Shown here: one piece after another, positions 14,982-24,235 of the stretch
Numbering within the stretch: position 1 is the first letter of the stretch
How the letters are laid out: each line of letters opens with the position of its first letter
Assembly (NCBI GenBank): GCA_910587455.1
Contig: CAJULK010000004.1
Span: 1-25,993, forward strand
DNA length: 25,993 nt
Source of the DNA: an uncultured Christensenellaceae bacterium
Lineage (GTDB): Bacteria > Bacillota > Clostridia > Christensenellales > Pumilibacteraceae
Reading direction: 5' to 3'
Made by a program: the position numbers and the translations under genes
The notes under the pieces: model-generated
Seen by the model: only the letters and a program-made list of their open reading frames with translations
What the model was told of the DNA's origin: nothing
Database searches by the model: none

Positions 14982-15010
14982 ATTTTATCACCGCCGCGAA
15001 ACCGTGTCAA
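14982..15010 (-). promoter_or_regulatory. Promoter of gatCAB, nearly leaderless
   Basis: TTGACA (15010-15005), 17 bp and TAAAAT (14987-14982) are followed by eight bases and the gatC ATG. The predicted 5' leader is about 2 nt. Confidence 0.75.
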
Positions 15011-15115
15011 TTATTTTGGCGACAATGCGTCGAATTTAACAAATCGCACCCGACGTATGTGCCATATAAGCACGCCGCAAGACTCATTCAGTGCCGCGCC
15101 GCGCCGCGCAATGAC

Positions 15116-15144
15116 TTGACAACTACGGCGGATTGCTATATAAT
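15116..15144 (+). promoter_or_regulatory. Perfect consensus promoter of the activase gene
   Basis: TTGACA (15116-15121), a 17-bp spacer and TATAAT (15139-15144) lie 39 bp before ATG 15184. It is divergent from the gatC promoter. Confidence 0.88.
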
Positions 15145-15183
15145 AAAAGAAAAGCGACTATCACTCAGTACGGAGAAAACCCA

Positions 15184-18100
15184 ATGTACAGAATCGGGCT
15201 TGATATAGGATCGACTACAATAAAAACAGCCGTGCTCGACGAGCGCGACGCGCTTGTTCATTCGAGCTACGAACGGCACAATTCCGACGTTCGCGCCACG
15301 CTTTACAACGTACTTATCGAACTGCTTAAACATTACGACGATTTTACGATAACGGTCACGGGTTCCGGCGGAATTTCGGTGTCCGAATGGCTCGGGATAC
15401 CGTTCGTGCAGGAAGTCATAGCCGGCGTCGAAGCGATAAAGCGTTTGATACCCGATACCGACGTAGCAATAGAGCTCGGCGGCGAGGACGCCAAAATAAC
15501 CTATCTCAAAGACGGCGTAGATCAGCGCATGAACGGAACGTGCGCGGGCGGCACGGGCGCGTTCATAGACCAAATGGCAGTACTGCTCAACACCGACGCG
15601 TCGGGGCTTAACGAGCTTGCCAAGGACGCGACCATTATATACCCCATTGCTTCGCGCTGCGGCGTCTTTGCCAAATCTGACATTCAGCCGCTTATCAACG
15701 ACGGCGCAAAAAAATCGGATATAGCCGCGTCGGTATTTCAGTCGGTCGTCAACCAAACCATCTCGGGTTTGGCTTGCGGAAAACCCATTCGCGGCAACGT
15801 CGCATTCCTCGGCGGACCGCTCCACTTTTTGAGCGAGCTCGGCAAGAGATTTATCGTTACGCTTCAACCCAAAAAAGCGATATTCCCCGAGAACTCGCAG
15901 GTATTCAACGCCATAGGCGCAGCGTATAAATCCGAAAAACGCTTTACCGCCGCCGAGCTTTCAGAAAAGCTCGAACGCGTCAAAAACGTCGGAGAAAGCG
16001 AAGTCACACGCCTCGATCCGCTGTTTGCAAACGACGAAGAACTTACCGAGTTCAGGCTAAGGCACAGCAAAGTCGAGATCCCGTTTGCCGATATAAAAAA
16101 GCACGAGGGCGCGGCGTTCCTCGGCATAGACGCAGGCTCTACCACCACCAAAGTCGCGCTCATAAACGCAGACGGCGGTCTTTTGTATTCTTGGTACGGC
16201 TCCAACTCCGGCGATCCGCTTTCCTCGGTCATATCCATAGTCAAGCAGATTTACGATCTTCTGCCCGACGGCGCTTACATAGGTCACGGCACCATAACAG
16301 GTTACGGCGAAAGTCTTATAAAAACCGCGCTCAATCTCGACGGCGGCGAAATAGAAACGATGGCGCACCTTACCGCGTCCGACACCATACTCCCGGGCGT
16401 CGAATTTCTTTTGGATATCGGCGGACAGGACATGAAATGTCTGCGTATCAAAAACGGCGTGATCACCGACATACTTCTCAACGAAGCGTGTTCGTCGGGC
16501 TGCGGAAGTTTTATAGAAACGTTCGCCAGAGCCATAGGCATGGACGCCGACAAGTTCGCCAAGATAGGACTCGAATCGAAAGCGCCCGTCGATCTCGGTT
16601 CGCGCTGTACCGTATTCATGAACTCGCGCGTCAAGCAGGCGCAAAAGGAAGGCGCTACCGTTTCCGATATCTCGGCAGGACTCGCCTACTCCGTAGTCAA
16701 GAACGCGCTTTTCAAAGTAATAAAGCTGCGCGACGCCAAAGAAATGGGCGAAAAGATAATCGTTCAGGGCGGAACTTTCCTCAACGAATCGGTGCTGCGC
16801 GCGTTCGAGCTTGTTTCGGGGCGCGAGGTCGTCCGCCCCAATCAGGCGGGACTTATGGGCGCGTACGGCGCGGCACTTATCAGCCGCAACAACTACAAGG
16901 GCGGCAGATCGTCCATAAAGACCAAAGACGAGCTCGATAAATTCCGCGTCATCAAGTCGTCGCGGCGCTGCGAAAAGTGCGGCAATCATTGTTTGCTTAC
17001 CGTATCCGAATTCGACGACGGACGCACGTTCATATCCAACAACCGCTGCGAGCGCGGCGGCAATGCTCCCGAAAAAACCGAACAGAAACCGCCCAACCTG
17101 TTCGACGAAAAATACAAGCGCCTGTTTTCGTACTACCGTCCGCTCGCGCCAGAGGACGCGCCGCGCGGCGTCGTCGGTATTCCGCGCGTGCTCAACCTTT
17201 ACGAAAATTATCCGTTCTGGTTCACATTCTTCACCGAACTCGGATACTCGGTCAAACTGTCGCCGCGGTCGTCGCGCGAAGTATATTCCAAGGGCATAGA
17301 GACCATGCCGTCCGAATCGGTGTGCTATCCCGCGAAGATCGCGCACGGGCACATTCAATCGCTCATAGACAGCGGCGTAAAATTCATATTCTATCCCTGT
17401 TTGCCCTACGAGCGCAAAGAGGACGAGAACGCCAACAACCACTACAACTGTCCCGTCGTCGGTTCGTATCCCGAAGTTATTCGGCTCAACATGCGCGACG
17501 AATTTATAACCAACAATGTCACGTTTGCCGCGCCGTTTCTTCCGTTCGCCACGCAAAAGCGCATGGCGGAACGGCTGTGCGAAGAGTTTCCCAAGATTCC
17601 CAAAACGCACATTCGGCGCGCCGTCAAAAAGGCGTATGCCGAACAGTTCGAATTTAACGACTGGTGCAGGCGTCAGGGCGAACGCATAGTAAAGCAGGTA
17701 GACGAAAACGGATGGCACGGCATAGTTCTCGCAGGCCGACCCTATCACCTCGATCCCGAGATAAATCACGGCGTGGCGCAGATGATAAATTCATACGGCT
17801 TCGCAGTGCTCACCGAGGACAGCGTAGCGCATCTTAAAAAAGCGCCGCGGCCGCTTCGCGTATTCGATCAGTGGACGTATCATTCGCGGCTTTACAGCGC
17901 CGCCAACTTCGTGCGCACGCGCGACAATCTCGATCTCGTGCAACTTAATTCGTTCGGGTGCGGGCTCGATGCGGTCACGACCGATCAGGTTCAGGAACTG
18001 CTCGAAGCGGCAAACAAAGTTTACACGCTGCTTAAAATAGACGAAGTTTCCAACCTCGGTGCCGCGCGCATACGCATACGCTCGCTGATGGCAGTCATCA

Positions 18101-19383
18101 AAGACCGTAAAGCCAAACACATGAAAGCGTCGGAACCGGCGCCGCAGAAAACGCGCGTAATATTCACCAAAGAAATGCGCGAAAAGTACACCATTCTCGC
18201 ACCGCAGATCTCGCCGTTCCACCTGAACCTCGTTCAGCCCGCGCTCAACAAGTACGGCTACAACGTCGAGGTGCTGCCCGACGGCAACGACGCTGTGGCA
18301 GCAGGACTTAAATATGTAAACAACGACGCGTGCTACCCCACCATACTCGTCGTGGGTCAGATAATGAACGCGCTTCTTTCGGGCAAGTACGATCTCGACC
18401 GCACGGCAGTAATAATGACTCAAACGGGCGGAGGCTGCCGCGCGACAAACTACATAGCGCTTATACGCCGTGCGCTTGAAAGCGCGGGCATGTCGCAAGT
18501 GCCCGTGATATCGTTATCGACGGGCGGCATCGAAAAGAATCCCGGGTTCAAGCTCAATCTTTCGATAGCCAAATCGCTCGTCAACGCGGTGTTGTACGGC
18601 GATCTGTTTATGCGGTGCGTATACAGAGTGCGCCCGTACGAAACAAACAAAGGCGAAACCGACGCGCTCTATAAAAAATGGGACGAAAAACTGCAAGCCG
18701 AGTTCGCGCTCGGCAACTTACCCGTCAAAAAATACTGCGCGCAAATAATAAAAGAGTTCGACGAAATCCCCACTACGGGCGAGATAAAGCCGCGCGTCGG
18801 CGTTGTAGGAGAAATTCTCGTCAAGTTCCACCCGCACGCAAATAACTATGCTGTGGAACTGATAGAGCGCGAAGGCGGCGAAGCGGTAGTTCCCGACTTT
18901 TTGGACTTTTTCATGTACTCGTTTTACGATTCGACGGTCAAGCACGAGCTTCTCGACGGCTCGCTTACCGCGAAACTTATATCCGACATCGGAATAACTT
19001 TTGTAGAGCATATGCGCAAACCGCTGACGGACGCGCTCAAAGGCACCAAGTTCGGCACACCGACAAAGATACAAGAGCTTGCAAAACGCGCGAAAGAGGT
19101 CGTTTCGCTCGGAACGATGGTGGGCGAAGGCTGGTTCCTGACTGCGGAAATGCTCGAACTAATAGAGGAAGGCGCGCCCAATATTATTTGTATGCAGCCG
19201 TTCGCCTGTCTTCCCAACCACGTTACCGGAAAAGGCGTAATGAAAGAACTGAAACGCCGCTATCCGCAGGCTAACATCGTGGCTGTCGATTACGACCCCG
19301 GCGCAAGCGAAGTAAATCAGATCAACCGCATCAAGCTGATGATGTCCGTTGCGCTCGAAAACGTTAAAAAATCGCAGTCCTGA
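15184..19383 (+). CDS. Giant acyl-CoA dehydratase activase-related protein (two BcrAD/BadFG ATPase domains plus DUF2229)
   Basis: The 1399-residue protein is a fusion. Two ASKHA-type activase ATPase domains lie at about 1-250 (GLDIGSTTIKTAV at 5-17) and 310-570 (GIDAGSTTTKVAL at 314-326), each with a late GG motif. The second keeps the Fe-S bridging signature ACSSGCGSF (435-443); the first has NGTCAGGTGAF (117-127). Next is a cysteine cluster (C596, C599, C603, C622), then a DUF2229/HgdB-like region (about 660-1390) with ESVCYPAK, FYPCLPYE and CYPTILVVGQ. Classical activases reductively activate 2-hydroxyacyl-CoA dehydratases; the role of the giant form is not established. Start ATG 15184 has GGAG upstream and the family N-terminus. 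No dehydratase subunit genes are adjacent. Confidence 0.88.
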   Translation: MYRIGLDIGSTTIKTAVLDERDALVHSSYERHNSDVRATLYNVLIELLKHYDDFTITVTGSGGISVSEWLGIPFVQEVIAGVEAIKRLIPDTDVAIELGGEDAKITYLKDGVDQRMNGTCAGGTGAFIDQMAVLLNTDASGLNELAKDATIIYPIASRCGVFAKSDIQPLINDGAKKSDIAASVFQSVVNQTISGLACGKPIRGNVAFLGGPLHFLSELGKRFIVTLQPKKAIFPENSQVFNAIGAAYKSEKRFTAAELSEKLERVKNVGESEVTRLDPLFANDEELTEFRLRHSKVEIPFADIKKHEGAAFLGIDAGSTTTKVALINADGGLLYSWYGSNSGDPLSSVISIVKQIYDLLPDGAYIGHGTITGYGESLIKTALNLDGGEIETMAHLTASDTILPGVEFLLDIGGQDMKCLRIKNGVITDILLNEACSSGCGSFIETFARAIGMDADKFAKIGLESKAPVDLGSRCTVFMNSRVKQAQKEGATVSDISAGLAYSVVKNALFKVIKLRDAKEMGEKIIVQGGTFLNESVLRAFELVSGREVVRPNQAGLMGAYGAALISRNNYKGGRSSIKTKDELDKFRVIKSSRRCEKCGNHCLLTVSEFDDGRTFISNNRCERGGNAPEKTEQKPPNLFDEKYKRLFSYYRPLAPEDAPRGVVGIPRVLNLYENYPFWFTFFTELGYSVKLSPRSSREVYSKGIETMPSESVCYPAKIAHGHIQSLIDSGVKFIFYPCLPYERKEDENANNHYNCPVVGSYPEVIRLNMRDEFITNNVTFAAPFLPFATQKRMAERLCEEFPKIPKTHIRRAVKKAYAEQFEFNDWCRRQGERIVKQVDENGWHGIVLAGRPYHLDPEINHGVAQMINSYGFAVLTEDSVAHLKKAPRPLRVFDQWTYHSRLYSAANFVRTRDNLDLVQLNSFGCGLDAVTTDQVQELLEAANKVYTLLKIDEVSNLGAARIRIRSLMAVIKDRKAKHMKASEPAPQKTRVIFTKEMREKYTILAPQISPFHLNLVQPALNKYGYNVEVLPDGNDAVAAGLKYVNNDACYPTILVVGQIMNALLSGKYDLDRTAVIMTQTGGGCRATNYIALIRRALESAGMSQVPVISLSTGGIEKNPGFKLNLSIAKSLVNAVLYGDLFMRCVYRVRPYETNKGETDALYKKWDEKLQAEFALGNLPVKKYCAQIIKEFDEIPTTGEIKPRVGVVGEILVKFHPHANNYAVELIEREGGEAVVPDFLDFFMYSFYDSTVKHELLDGSLTAKLISDIGITFVEHMRKPLTDALKGTKFGTPTKIQELAKRAKEVVSLGTMVGEGWFLTAEMLELIEEGAPNIICMQPFACLPNHVTGKGVMKELKRRYPQANIVAVDYDPGASEVNQINRIKLMMSVALENVKKSQS

Positions 19384-19445
19384 CGGCTGCCGTCACGCCG
19401 CGACTTGCGGCAAACACCCATTAAAATCAATCGGAGGTATTCCAC

Positions 19446-20717
19446 ATGAATACGACAGCACTTGTAGGCGCTCAGTGGGGCGACGAGGGCAAAGGGAAAA
19501 TAATCGACATACTCGCGCAAAAAGCCGACTATGTCGTGCGCGCAACGGGCGGAAGCAATGCCGGTCACACAGTCGTAGAGGGCGGCAAAACTTACAAGCT
19601 GCATCTTATTCCGAGCGGTATACTCTACCCCGATACTGTGAACATCATCGGCAACGGCGTTGTTCTCGATCCCAAAGTCGTGCTCGAAGAAATAGACGAA
19701 CTGTCGGCGCTCGGCGTTAAATTCGACAAACTCGTTATAGATCTTCGCGCGCACGTCGTTCTGCCCTATCACAAAGAGCTGGACGAGCTCGCCGAAAAAT
19801 CCAAAGGCAAGGACGCTATCGGAACGACCAAGCGCGGCATAGGTCCGTGCTACTCTGATAAGACCGACCGTATCGGCATACGCATGATCGATTTTATCGA
19901 CCCCGAGGTTTTTGCGCAAAAGCTGAAATCCAATCTCGAGTTCAAGAACAAAATAATCACCAAAGTGTACGGTGGCAAACCGCTCGATTACAAGTCGATG
20001 CTCGACGAATACAACGGCTATGCGAAGCGGCTGAAAGGATTTTGCGCCGACACCGGCGTAATGCTGTACGACGCCGTAAAATCGGGTAAGCGCGTCATCT
20101 TCGAGGGCGCGCAGGGCACCCTTCTCGATCTCGACAGCGGCACGTATCCGTTTGTTACAAGCTCGCACCCCATAACCGGCGGATTCTGCGCGGGCGCGGG
20201 CGTGGGACCTACCGCCATAAAAGAATGTTTGGGCATAGCCAAATCGTACACCACGCGCGTCGGCGCGGGACCGTTCCCAACCGAGCTCGACGACGAGGTC
20301 GGAAAGCACCTGCTCAACGTAGGTCACGAATTCGGGACTACAACGGGACGGGCGCGGCGCTGCGGCTGGTTGGACGCCGTCATACTCAGACTTGCCGTAC
20401 GCATAAACGGTCTTACGTCGCTCGCGATAAACAAGCTCGATACGCTTACGGGACTTAAAAAGCTCAAGATCGCAACACACTACGTTAAAGACGGAAAAAC
20501 CGTTAACGACTTCCCCGCCGACATTTCGTTGCTCGATGGTTGCATGCCCGTATACGAAGAGTACGACGGCTGGACTGAAGATATTTCGGGAGTGCGCAGT
20601 TTTGACGAGCTTCCGATCGCCGCAAAGAACTATATTTACGCAATAGAAAAGCTGTGCGGATGCCGCGTGTCTATCGTGGGCGTAGGACCCGACAGAGATC
20701 AGAGTATTTTCAGATAG
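19446..20717 (+). CDS. purA: Adenylosuccinate synthetase
   Basis: This cytoplasmic enzyme converts IMP and aspartate with GTP to adenylosuccinate, the first committed step to AMP. The 423-residue length is normal. The GTP-binding loop GAQWGDEGKGK is at residues 8-18 with catalytic Asp13. GGSNAGHT (35-42) contains His41, and TTGRARRCGWLDAV carries the conserved arginine. Start ATG 19446 follows TCGGAGG. It lies 62 bp after the activase gene on the same strand with no terminator between, so it may be co-transcribed. A small GCCGC-GACTT-GCGGC hairpin in the gap lacks a T-run. It ends at a strong terminator. Confidence 0.98.
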   Translation: MNTTALVGAQWGDEGKGKIIDILAQKADYVVRATGGSNAGHTVVEGGKTYKLHLIPSGILYPDTVNIIGNGVVLDPKVVLEEIDELSALGVKFDKLVIDLRAHVVLPYHKELDELAEKSKGKDAIGTTKRGIGPCYSDKTDRIGIRMIDFIDPEVFAQKLKSNLEFKNKIITKVYGGKPLDYKSMLDEYNGYAKRLKGFCADTGVMLYDAVKSGKRVIFEGAQGTLLDLDSGTYPFVTSSHPITGGFCAGAGVGPTAIKECLGIAKSYTTRVGAGPFPTELDDEVGKHLLNVGHEFGTTTGRARRCGWLDAVILRLAVRINGLTSLAINKLDTLTGLKKLKIATHYVKDGKTVNDFPADISLLDGCMPVYEEYDGWTEDISGVRSFDELPIAAKNYIYAIEKLCGCRVSIVGVGPDRDQSIFR

Positions 20718-20746
20718 AGCGGCATCGTCCGATCGAGATATGCCGC

Positions 20747-20787
20747 AAATCGGGTGTGAGTCACGTTCGCACCCGATTTATGTTTAG
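20747..20787 (+). terminator. Terminator of purA
   Basis: The stem AAATCGGGTG/CACCCGATTT (20747-20779), extended by TGAG/TTCG pairs around a 5-nt loop, is followed by ATGTTTAG. A second hairpin, GCGGCAT/ATGCCGC (20719-20746), sits just before it. Confidence 0.75.
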
Positions 20788-20817
20788 ATACGCAAAATTA
20801 CGGAGAGTATAACGAAT

Positions 20818-22575
20818 ATGAAAGAACAAGTCAAAACAAAAAAACAACACGGATTGGTACGGTTTGCGCGGTACTACAAGCCGCACAGATTTCTGTTCGC
20901 GATAGACCTTATCTGCGCGTTTATCATATCCGCGCTCAATCTCGTATATCCGTACTTGACGAAAGAAATAATAAACAACTACGTTCCCAACAAACTGCTC
21001 GCCATGCTCCTCGCCGCAGCCGGTTTCCTTTTGGGATTCTATGCTATAAAAGCTGCGCTCAACTTTATCCTCACCTATTGGGGACACGTTGTGGGCGTGC
21101 GTATTCAAGCCGACATGCGCAAAGAGCTGTTCGCTCATCTTCAAAAACTGCCGTTCGCGTACTTCGATGACAACAAAACGGGTGTTATCATGAGCCGAAT
21201 GACAAACGACCTGTTTCAGATTTCGGAACTTGCCCATCACGGTCCCGAGGACGTGTTTCTGTCGCTTCTGACCGTGATCGGCGCTTTCGCGCTTCTCGCC
21301 ACGATAAACGTTTATCTCACGCTCATCGTATTCGCATTCATTCCCGTAATAGTCGTGTACTCTATACTTATGAGAAAACGCATGGGCCGCGTGTACAAGG
21401 ACGTGCGCGTCGCTCAGGGCGAAGTAAACGCAGACATCGAGAGCGCAATATCGGGCATGCGCGTATCGCGCGCGTACAATGCTCAAAGCCACGAATGTCA
21501 CAAGTTCGACGCAGGCAACGGTAAATTCGTAAAATGCAAGAGCAAGCAGTACCGTGTAATGGGCGAATTTCATTCGCTGATGACGTTCTTTATAGATTTT
21601 CTGTACTTTGCGGTGCTCGTCGCAGGCGGGCTGTTCTTCTATTACGGCAAGATAAACGGCGGTGAATTTACGGCGTTCGTGCTGTACATAAGCACGCTCA
21701 TCACGCCTATACGCACGCTTGTAAACATTTACGATCAGATACAAGAGGGCGCGACGGGATTCAAACGCTTTTGCGAAATCATGGACGTAGCGCCCGAACG
21801 CGAAAGCCCCGACGCGGTTTCGCCCAAACGCTTGGACGGCGAGATCGTGTTCGAGAACGTAACGTTCGGCTACAAGAACGACGACAATGCGCAAAAAGTA
21901 ATATCAGATTTCTCCATGCACATACCCGCAGGCAAGACAATAGCGCTCGTCGGTCCGTCCGGCGGCGGCAAGACGACGCTTTGCCATCTTATTCCGCGGT
22001 TCTACGAAATAGATTCGGGACGCATAACCATCGACGGATACGACCAAAAAGATATAAGTCGTTACGCGCTCCGCCGCAATATCGGCATAGTGCAACAGGA
22101 CGTTTTTCTGTTCAACGGCACTATACGCGAAAATATAGCGTACGGGAACTTTGACGCGACCGACGACGAGATCGTAGCCGCAGCAAAAAGCGCAAACATC
22201 CACGAGTATATCACCGAACTTCCCGACGGCTACGATACCAATGTCGGCGAGCGCGGCGTAAAACTTTCGGGCGGACAGAAGCAGCGCGTTTCCATTGCGC
22301 GCGCATTCCTCAAAAATCCGCCCATACTCATTCTGGACGAAGCGACGTCGGCGCTCGACAACGCTACCGAAATGCTTATACAAACGGCGCTCAACAAGCT
22401 GTCCGAAGGCCGCACTACCCTCGTCGTGGCGCACAGGCTCTCTACCGTAAAAAACGCCGACGAAATAATCGTGATCACGTCCAACGGCGTAGAAGAGCGC
22501 GGCTCGCACGACGAACTCATAGCCCGAAACGGTATTTACAAAGAGCTTTACGAATATCAGTTTAAGGCGCTGTAA
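20818..22575 (+). CDS. ABC transporter half-unit (fused permease and ATPase, MsbA/MdlB type)
   Basis: The 585-residue half-exporter has six predicted membrane helices (about residues 24-310, ABC transporter type 1) followed by an ATPase domain (340-585). Walker A is GPSGGGKTT (379-387), the Q-loop is IVQQD (424-428), the signature LSGGQKQR (483-490), Walker B ILILDE (503-508) and the switch His539 in VVAHR. All ATPase residues are intact. Such proteins work as dimers in the cytoplasmic membrane and usually export lipids, drugs or peptides; the substrate cannot be told. GGAGAG precedes ATG 20818. Only one half-transporter is present, so it is probably a homodimer or pairs with a gene elsewhere. 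It ends at a terminator shared with the convergent CTP-synthase-like gene. Confidence 0.93.
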   Translation: MKEQVKTKKQHGLVRFARYYKPHRFLFAIDLICAFIISALNLVYPYLTKEIINNYVPNKLLAMLLAAAGFLLGFYAIKAALNFILTYWGHVVGVRIQADMRKELFAHLQKLPFAYFDDNKTGVIMSRMTNDLFQISELAHHGPEDVFLSLLTVIGAFALLATINVYLTLIVFAFIPVIVVYSILMRKRMGRVYKDVRVAQGEVNADIESAISGMRVSRAYNAQSHECHKFDAGNGKFVKCKSKQYRVMGEFHSLMTFFIDFLYFAVLVAGGLFFYYGKINGGEFTAFVLYISTLITPIRTLVNIYDQIQEGATGFKRFCEIMDVAPERESPDAVSPKRLDGEIVFENVTFGYKNDDNAQKVISDFSMHIPAGKTIALVGPSGGGKTTLCHLIPRFYEIDSGRITIDGYDQKDISRYALRRNIGIVQQDVFLFNGTIRENIAYGNFDATDDEIVAAAKSANIHEYITELPDGYDTNVGERGVKLSGGQKQRVSIARAFLKNPPILILDEATSALDNATEMLIQTALNKLSEGRTTLVVAHRLSTVKNADEIIVITSNGVEERGSHDELIARNGIYKELYEYQFKAL

Positions 22576-22625
22576 CACATCGCGACATTCGACCGAAACG
22601 CGCACATAGATATGAACCGAAGCCA

Positions 22626-22660
22626 AGCAAAAAACCCCGCACGCGACGGGGTTTTGTTTT
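22626..22660. terminator. Bidirectional terminator between convergent genes
   Basis: AAAACCCCG/CGGGGTTTT with a 7-nt loop (22631-22655) has TTTTGTTTT on the plus side and TTTTTTGCTT on the minus side. It serves both the ABC transporter and the minus-strand operon. Confidence 0.9.
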
Positions 22661-22669
22661 GCTCATCTG

Positions 22670-24235
22670 CTATTTGCTTATCACCTTGACGAATTCGGTA
22701 AACAATGGATGCGTACTCAATAGGCGCGACGTGTACTCGGGGTGGAATATCGTTCCTATAAAGAACCTGTTCGTGGGTATTTCGAATGCTTCTGGAACGC
22801 CCGTCGGCGAATGTGCCGAAAACACCAAGCCGTTTTTGAGGAAAAGCTGTTCGTATATCGCACTGAACCCGTAGCGGTGACGGTGGCGCTCTCTGATAGC
22901 CATTCCGCCGTAAATCCTGTTAAGATACGTCCCGGGCGTTATAAGCGACGGGAACGCGCCCTTTTTAAGCATCTTCGGCTCGGAGTAATTGACTACCGGG
23001 TACGGCGTCTTTTCGTCGAATTCCTGCGACGAAGCGCCCGTCATCTTGCAAACGTTGCGCGCAAACTCCACAAGCCCCGCTTCCGCGCCGAGACCTATCA
23101 TCAAACACGGCACATCGTTTTCGCGCGCGTACTTAGCGGCGATTATTTTGCCGTCAAAGCCGCGTTCGCCGAAACCGGGTCCTATAACGATACCGTCGAA
23201 ACCATTGAGAACGTTTATGTCTTTTTCGACGTCCGCGCACGCAACGAGCGAAATGTCGAGCGCGGCATTGCGCAAAAGTCCCGCCGTTTTGAGCGCATCG
23301 GTCAAAGACTGGTATGCGGTGACTTTTTCTGTATACTTGCCCACCACTGCGACGCGCAAACGCTTTTTGGCTTTTTTCGCCTTTTCGGCACGAGCGCACA
23401 TATCCATCCACGCGCCGAGATCGGGTTCGCGCTCGTCCATTTTGAGCTTTTTGAGCGCAACGCCGGCAAAATTCTGCTCGCGAAGTTTAAGCGGAACTTG
23501 ATACAGATTATCCGTAGTGACGCTTTCTATTATTCCGTCGCTGCTCACGTTACAGAACAGCGCGAGTTTGCCTTTCGATTCCGCATCGAGCGGACAGTCC
23601 GAACGGCACACGATAATATCGGGCTGAATACCGATATTTTGCAGTTCCTTAACAGAGTTTTGCGTGGGCTTCGTCTTATGCTCGCCGCTCATTTCGATTA
23701 TAGGCACGTATGTAACATGCACATACGCGGCGTTGTTTTTGCCGAGCTCGCCGCGGCACTGACGGATCGCTTCGAGATACGGATGGTTCTCTATATCGCC
23801 GACGACACCGCCGATCTCGCACACTACAACGTCCGTTTCGGGACGGCTGAACGTGTACAGCGTGCGCTTGATCTCGTCCGTGATGTGCGGAACGACCTGA
23901 ACGGACTCGCCGTCGTAGCCGCCCTCGCGTTCGCGGTTTATTACGGAAAGATATATCTTGCCGCTTGTTATATTGCTGTTCTCCGTGAGGTTTTGATCGA
24001 GAAACCGCTCGTAATGCCCGATAACGAGATCGCCCTCGCCGCCGTCGTCGGTCACGAACACTTCGCCGTGCTGATACGGACTTAAATACAGCGAATCGAC
24101 GTTGAAGTACGGATCGAGCTTGACGATGTCAACCGTATATCCCTGCGCTTTGATGAGCATTGCCATACTTGCCGCAGTGATACCTCTGCCTATTCCTGAT
24201 ACGACTCCGCCCGTTACGAAAATGAATTTTGACAT
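22670..24235 (-). CDS. pyrG: CTP synthase homologue with substituted catalytic residues
   Basis: The 521-residue protein aligns end to end with CTP synthase (synthetase 1-265, glutaminase about 292-521), as shown by KLDPYFNVD, PYQHGEVFVTDDG, VCEIGGVVGDIEN and EHKTKPTQNSVKEL. Key residues differ. The P-loop reads GGVVSGIGRG with Arg17 for the family Lys (E. coli K18). GDLVIGHYE has Val71 for the Mg-binding Asp (D72), though Glu140 is kept. The glutaminase nucleophile motif LGICLGMQ is LMIGLGAE, so Cys is Gly381, while FHPE (His498, Glu500) remains. Glutamine-dependent activity is therefore not expected, and ATP-driven UTP phosphorylation is doubtful. It follows the RnlA-like gene by 61 bp. It may be a divergent paralogue with a regulatory role; another pyrG probably exists elsewhere. 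Confidence 0.85.
   Translation of the reverse strand: MSKFIFVTGGVVSGIGRGITAASMAMLIKAQGYTVDIVKLDPYFNVDSLYLSPYQHGEVFVTDDGGEGDLVIGHYERFLDQNLTENSNITSGKIYLSVINREREGGYDGESVQVVPHITDEIKRTLYTFSRPETDVVVCEIGGVVGDIENHPYLEAIRQCRGELGKNNAAYVHVTYVPIIEMSGEHKTKPTQNSVKELQNIGIQPDIIVCRSDCPLDAESKGKLALFCNVSSDGIIESVTTDNLYQVPLKLREQNFAGVALKKLKMDEREPDLGAWMDMCARAEKAKKAKKRLRVAVVGKYTEKVTAYQSLTDALKTAGLLRNAALDISLVACADVEKDINVLNGFDGIVIGPGFGERGFDGKIIAAKYARENDVPCLMIGLGAEAGLVEFARNVCKMTGASSQEFDEKTPYPVVNYSEPKMLKKGAFPSLITPGTYLNRIYGGMAIRERHRHRYGFSAIYEQLFLKNGLVFSAHSPTGVPEAFEIPTNRFFIGTIFHPEYTSRLLSTHPLFTEFVKVISK

Noticed and set aside
19384..19445. Riboswitch or attenuator before purA.
   Set aside because: The gap is only 62 bp with one small hairpin and no T-run; far too short for a purine riboswitch with expression platform.
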